A stretch of 64,000 bases of DNA from Mucilaginibacter sp. L3T2-6. Lineage in GTDB: Bacteria; Bacteroidota; Bacteroidia; Sphingobacteriales; Sphingobacteriaceae. Both the position numbers and the translations under genes were made by a program. How positions within the stretch are numbered: position 1 is the stretch's first letter; every line of letters starts with the position of its first letter. The stretch spans positions 1 to 64,000 of the forward strand of contig NZ_JAUMKC010000027.1 of NCBI RefSeq assembly GCF_030519355.1. Reading direction: 5' to 3'. Under the pieces are notes generated by a model that was not told the origin of the DNA, did not search any database, and worked only from the letters and a program-made list of their open reading frames with translations. Of the stretch, positions 60,706-64,000 are shown in pieces.

Positions 60706-61662
60706 TTATTTCCGCGTCAGATCCACCGGTATCATTAAAATATTCGGTCTGCCGTTAAAAATGCTTTGCATTCTGGTTTGCAGCTGATCGTAATCAAGCG
60801 GACTATTATCCGGATTTGGCTTAAAAAAACCGCGCACTCTTGCTGATGAGTAATACAGTGTTTTGCCATCGGGTGAAATATATGGGCCGGAAATGCCATT
60901 CCCGTCATTAACCTGTCGGCCAAGCTTTTGCGCAGCAGCCCAGCCGCCACCGTCACGGAAGCTAATGTAAATTTCGTTGTTCTTGATAAATGCCAGGTAA
61001 CTTTCGTCCGGCGCTATAAAAGCATCTTGAATTTCATTGGTTCCCGGGACTACAATTAATTGCGATTTATCAAAATGGCGGCCGAGCCATTTTACCGAAT
61101 AACTGCTCCAGCCTTTGATATCGCCCCTGCCAATTGAACAAAAATAAAGCGTGCCATTTTTGCTTATGGTTGGTGCATAATTATTGATGCCATCAAAGTT
61201 AAAAGGTTCATCTACAGGCTTCGCCGCCGACCATTTATCCCCGCCTAAATTATCTGCATACCATAAATGGCTTTTTCCAGACGGCGCATTTTGAGGCGCA
61301 TCCGGCAAGGGCTGGTTTGAAACATAAAATATTTTCTTTCCGTCCGGACTAACGAAGGGGTCCCAGCTTGACCATTTTTCTGAAAATGATGCCACTTTTG
61401 GTTTCGTCCATTCGCCATTTACTTTTTTTGAATAGCAAACAGCCATATATATTGTGCCTTCTGAAAAGTAAACAGTGTTCCCGTCTGGTGTAAACGAGAC
61501 TGACCACTCTTCGTACGGCGTAGAGACAATTCCGGGCGCAAATATACCAGGCTTTGAAGCGTTGTCAATTATGGAGGAAATTACCGGCTTGTTTTGGCAA
61601 TAGGCCGTTTGAGTAAGCATGCATACCGCCGAAGCAGCCAGAATTTTTTTTGTAAATTTCAT
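60706..61662 (-). CDS. Exported PD40 beta-propeller protein A
   Basis: 318-aa secreted protein: signal peptide about 1-22 (TAYCQ), then WD40-like PD40 blades with the repeated SPDGxxIYY-type core, e.g. SFTPDGNTVYFSEG, VSPDGKKIFYVSNQ, ISPDGKTLYYSSAR. It is a TolB-like propeller without the TolB N-terminal domain. It probably binds a protein or ligand in the periplasm. A paralogue follows upstream with 12 nt between the genes, so the pair is one operon from a tandem duplication. Confidence 0.85.
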   Translation of the reverse strand: MKFTKKILAASAVCMLTQTAYCQNKPVISSIIDNASKPGIFAPGIVSTPYEEWSVSFTPDGNTVYFSEGTIYMAVCYSKKVNGEWTKPKVASFSEKWSSWDPFVSPDGKKIFYVSNQPLPDAPQNAPSGKSHLWYADNLGGDKWSAAKPVDEPFNFDGINNYAPTISKNGTLYFCSIGRGDIKGWSSYSVKWLGRHFDKSQLIVVPGTNEIQDAFIAPDESYLAFIKNNEIYISFRDGGGWAAAQKLGRQVNDGNGISGPYISPDGKTLYYSSARVRGFFKPNPDNSPLDYDQLQTRMQSIFNGRPNILMIPVDLTRK

Positions 61663-61674
61663 ATCAGCTTAAGC

Positions 61675-62559
61675 TTAATGTGTGTTAGGGATATTAATGG
61701 GGATCATCATTATGGCGTCGGTCAGGCTTGATGAGTAGTAAAGCGTTTTACCGTCCGGTGATACATAAGGCCCGCCATTCTGGCTATCCGGGATATTTAC
61801 CTGCTCGCTCAGTTTTTCACCGGGCGACCAATCATTTCCCATGCGGTAGCTTATGAATAAGGCTCTTTCACTGGCAAAAATGATATAGCTTTCATCAGGC
61901 GAAATGTATGGGTCAAACGTGTCATTATTGCCATTTAATACTAAACGGATAGGTTTGTCAAAATGATCGCCCATCCATTTAGCATAATAGGCGCACATGC
62001 CTTTATTGCCGTCGCGGCCGCGCGAACAAAAGCAAAGCGAGCCCTTTTTGCTGATGGATGGCGCAAAATCATTAAAATCCTGCAGGTTAACCGGGGCGTC
62101 AATGTGCCTGGGCTGCGTCCAACCGTTGTCGGGCAAAGCATCTGCATACCATAAATGGGCTTTCGGCTGTGGCCTGTCCTGCGGCATATCTTCCAGCGGC
62201 CTGTTCGAAACAAAAATCATGCGCTTGCCGTCGGGGCTCAACGTTGCGTCCCAGTCCTTCCATTTCCCCGAAATAGCGATAATAACCGGCTTTATCCATT
62301 TCCCGTTTATTTTTTTTGAAAAACAGATCGCATTATGGTCTGTCAGGTACACTCCATTTCCATCGGGTGTAAAAGAAGGCGCCGACTCGTCATTCGGCAC
62401 CGTAACTCCCTCCTGTAAAAAGACAGTAGGCTTTGTGCCAGGCGCCAGTATATTTTTGGTTTCCGGGCTTTGCCCAAATAAGTTAGCCGATAAACACCAG
62501 GTTATGATTATACCCGAAGCAACATACTTAACAATTTGAGGCAACTTAACTCTCGGCAT
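61675..62559 (-). CDS. Exported PD40 beta-propeller protein B
   Basis: 294-aa paralogue of the preceding protein. I start at MPRVKLPQIV, which gives a signal sequence (about 1-29, LFGQ); the earlier Met would add 19 doubtful residues. The same blade motifs occur in the same order: SFTPDGNGVYLTDH, LSPDGKRMIFVSNR, VSPDGKTLYYSSSL, and both share the block KxHLWYADxL. It lacks the PNPD tail of the other copy. First gene of the two-gene operon. Confidence 0.84.
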   Translation of the reverse strand: MPRVKLPQIVKYVASGIIITWCLSANLFGQSPETKNILAPGTKPTVFLQEGVTVPNDESAPSFTPDGNGVYLTDHNAICFSKKINGKWIKPVIIAISGKWKDWDATLSPDGKRMIFVSNRPLEDMPQDRPQPKAHLWYADALPDNGWTQPRHIDAPVNLQDFNDFAPSISKKGSLCFCSRGRDGNKGMCAYYAKWMGDHFDKPIRLVLNGNNDTFDPYISPDESYIIFASERALFISYRMGNDWSPGEKLSEQVNIPDSQNGGPYVSPDGKTLYYSSSLTDAIMMIPINIPNTH

Positions 62560-62701
62560 ACCGGTTAATAGTGTGAATATGCCATTAAAGCACGCTGTTG
62601 CCTGAAAAAGCAGCAAATTATTTCTATAAAGGAGTCATTATTTTAAACAGGATGGCGTAGCTATTCAACGTAAGGAATTGCCACCCGGGCATGATTTTCG
62701 G

Positions 62702-63085
62702 TTAATTGCCATTCTTTTTTTCTTCGTTTTGGGCTTCCAGGCGCACTTTTTTAAGGTCGATGCGTATAAGGGCAAACAGACTCATATACACATTCGCTAC
62801 AAATACTAAAGCGAAGCCTGCCAGCAAGTAGCCGCGCCAGTCGTCAAACAGCAGCTTATAATGTGTAATGACAAGGATAATAATGGTTACATAGTGACTA
62901 AAGCAATATTCGCAGGTAAACAGGTAAAAAAACTTGCGCTCTGCAATACTCTTGCTTTTATGGCAACGGTTTAAACAGTATTCCCGCGGCTCGCGAAATA
63001 CCTCCTCGTGGGTAACTGTCCATGCAATACAAGCTATCGGAATGGCCAGTAAAAACAGCCAGGCAATTTGCGTACTTAATTCCAT
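62702..63085 (-). CDS. Hypothetical small membrane protein with Cys/His cluster
   Basis: 127 aa. I start at MELSTQIAWLF; the 22 preceding codons do not look coding. Three hydrophobic helices (about 5-22, 62-78, 88-108) and, between the first two, a Cys-rich loop: YCLNRCHKS and FTCEYCFSHY, with four Cys and a His that could bind a metal. The C-terminus is charged (LKKVRLEAQNEEKKNGN). I do not recognise the family. Confidence 0.65.
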   Translation of the reverse strand: MELSTQIAWLFLLAIPIACIAWTVTHEEVFREPREYCLNRCHKSKSIAERKFFYLFTCEYCFSHYVTIIILVITHYKLLFDDWRGYLLAGFALVFVANVYMSLFALIRIDLKKVRLEAQNEEKKNGN

Positions 63086-63272
63086 ATTGCTAAGAATGCG
63101 AAATGAGCTGAAAATGTTTTGATTAACGATTACAACGATTTTAAAAGGCATTATTATTCCCCAGCCGCTGCAGATGCCCTTATCTATTTCTGGTCGGTGA
63201 AATCACCCGCAATCGGTGTAATCATATAATTTTTGTAATTTCGGAACTGAAAACTTCCCCAGTAGTAGATTG

Positions 63273-64000
63273 ATGAAGAAGACAGCCTTTTTTATAACAA
63301 TATTGTTTTTCGCGATAAGGGTAATTGCCCAGGCGGAGCCTGCAAATTATGTAACCGCAGTAACCAAATTTACCCAATATTATAATCACGATCAGCCGGA
63401 TAGCATTTTCTCGATGTTTAGCCCGGAGTTAAAGGGCGTGCTGCCTTTTGGAAATTTTAAGCCGACAACCATACAGCTTAAATCTCAATATGGCAATTTG
63501 CTAAAAACTGAGTTCATCAGCCTTTCTCAGTCGCTTGCCGTATATAAAGCTACTTTTCAAAACAGCACTTTCCTGCTAAACCTGGCACTGAATTCAAAAA
63601 ATCAGTTGAATGGATTAACCCTCGGGCAATATAAAGAAGACAAAAATAATGGCGTTACGCTCGACCCCTCCCTTGAGGAAACACCCATCACTTTAAAAAC
63701 ATTAACAGGAACAATTTCAGGCGCATTGGTAATGCCTAAAAATCCATCAGGCAAAATCCCCGTGGTGCTGATCATCGCCGACGCGGGGCCAACCGATCGC
63801 GATGGCAATAATGTTAAAACCGGCGTTAACGGCAATACCTACAAAATGCTGGCCAACGACCTTGGTAAAAATGGCATAGCTACGGTACGGTATGACAAAC
63901 GCCTGGTGGGTTCAAGCGTAACGCAAGGGAAACCATCTGAGCTGCGCATTGAGGATTATGGCGACGATGCACTCGGCTTATTGAAAATGCTTGAGGACGA
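63273..64000 (+). CDS. DUF3887/alpha-beta hydrolase protein, truncated by the window end
   Basis: The first 242 codons of a plus-strand gene run off the right edge. The signal sequence is MKKTAFFITILFFAIRVIAQ. The N-terminal domain (about 22-110) is DUF3887-like (FTQYYNHDQPDSIFSMFSPE, LLKTEFISLSQSL). From about residue 135 an alpha/beta hydrolase begins: GALVMPKNPSGKIPVVLIIA, then AGPTDRDGNN and ATVRYDKRLVGSS. The catalytic Ser lies beyond the window. No stop codon occurs in this frame in the window. Confidence 0.85.
   Translation, partial: MKKTAFFITILFFAIRVIAQAEPANYVTAVTKFTQYYNHDQPDSIFSMFSPELKGVLPFGNFKPTTIQLKSQYGNLLKTEFISLSQSLAVYKATFQNSTFLLNLALNSKNQLNGLTLGQYKEDKNNGVTLDPSLEETPITLKTLTGTISGALVMPKNPSGKIPVVLIIADAGPTDRDGNNVKTGVNGNTYKMLANDLGKNGIATVRYDKRLVGSSVTQGKPSELRIEDYGDDALGLLKMLED

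Noticed and set aside
61997..62539. Plus-strand 180-codon open frame
   Set aside because: Antisense to the PD40 protein B gene, which has signal peptide and blade motifs.
1..64000. Prophage, plasmid or integrative element
   Set aside because: No integrase, transposase, conjugation or capsid genes and no tRNA target seen; gene content looks chromosomal.

Overview
The window reads as chromosomal DNA of a Bacteroidota bacterium, most likely family Sphingobacteriaceae (Mucilaginibacter/Pedobacter type). The grounds are the gene families (Porin_10-type porin, HU/SPOR protein in a TonB operon, PID-CTERM protein, HipA kinase + DUF3037, DUF6496), the near absence of Shine-Dalgarno sequences, and promoters of the Bacteroidota form TTTG-N17/19-TAnnTTTG, often only 3-8 nt before the ATG. 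I see no rRNA, tRNA, CRISPR array, transposase or prophage. The genus is an inference from family content, not proven.

Layout. 0.1-5.5 kb (minus): porin, purine nucleoside phosphorylase, LpxK, an S51 peptidase and a cupin. 5.8-8.3 kb (plus): a lipoprotein, a PspA/IM30 protein and an unknown acidic protein, with a REP-like hairpin between the last two. 8.4-10.9 kb: a large FtsX/MacB-type permease. 11-16 kb (plus): a divergent class A beta-lactamase-like hydrolase, an alpha/beta hydrolase, a BamA-type barrel, then two receiver-only response regulators flanking two tandem zinc-ribbon microproteins. 16-17.3 kb: a DUF922 Zn-protease-like protein. 17.5-27.1 kb (plus): an envelope energy-transduction cluster (TPR protein, plug-less barrel, HU-SPOR protein, ExbB, ExbD, TonB) followed by folC. 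27-34.7 kb: housekeeping and detoxification genes (lipocalin, HxlR regulator, aldo/keto reductase, Gfo/Idh/MocA oxidoreductase, AI-2E transporter, VOC, GNAT and Nudix proteins). 34.8-35.4 kb: RelE-type toxin-antitoxin pair, then a possible decayed gene. 35.8-45.7 kb: small membrane protein, DacB, two APC permeases, K+-dependent membrane pyrophosphatase, MFS exporter, MarC and a PID-CTERM protein. 45.9-49.8 kb: guaA, periplasmic-binding lipoprotein and RsmB-like methyltransferase. 50.4-54.4 kb: DUF899, a frameshifted 2OG-Fe(II) oxygenase, a lipoprotein and a UbiD-family decarboxylase. 54.5-64 kb: MntA/HepT pair, TauE/SafE + DUF1634, an outer membrane receptor, HipA-kinase + DUF3037, two PD40 propeller proteins, a small membrane protein and a truncated DUF3887/hydrolase gene.

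The most unusual signal lies between the genes. Many boundaries carry degenerate tandem micro-repeats of a strict 7-nt period (forms such as GACTATG, ACYARTG, GATCTCT) or an 8-9-nt period (forms such as AAATCCTTT, AAAGTCGGC), often as two inverted arrays around a short spacer. For folC, tonB and the DUF1634 gene the ATG start is the last three bases of a heptad, and neighbouring heptads offer further ATG or GTG triplets in other frames. Since 7 is not a multiple of 3, gain or loss of a unit would re-phase upstream starts. I did not recognise this as a named element, and it is my main candidate for an undescribed system. Other points of interest are three toxin-antitoxin-like modules, the microprotein/response-regulator cluster, leaderless promoter architecture, and a 115-bp structured direct repeat downstream of the DUF899 gene and upstream of guaA.
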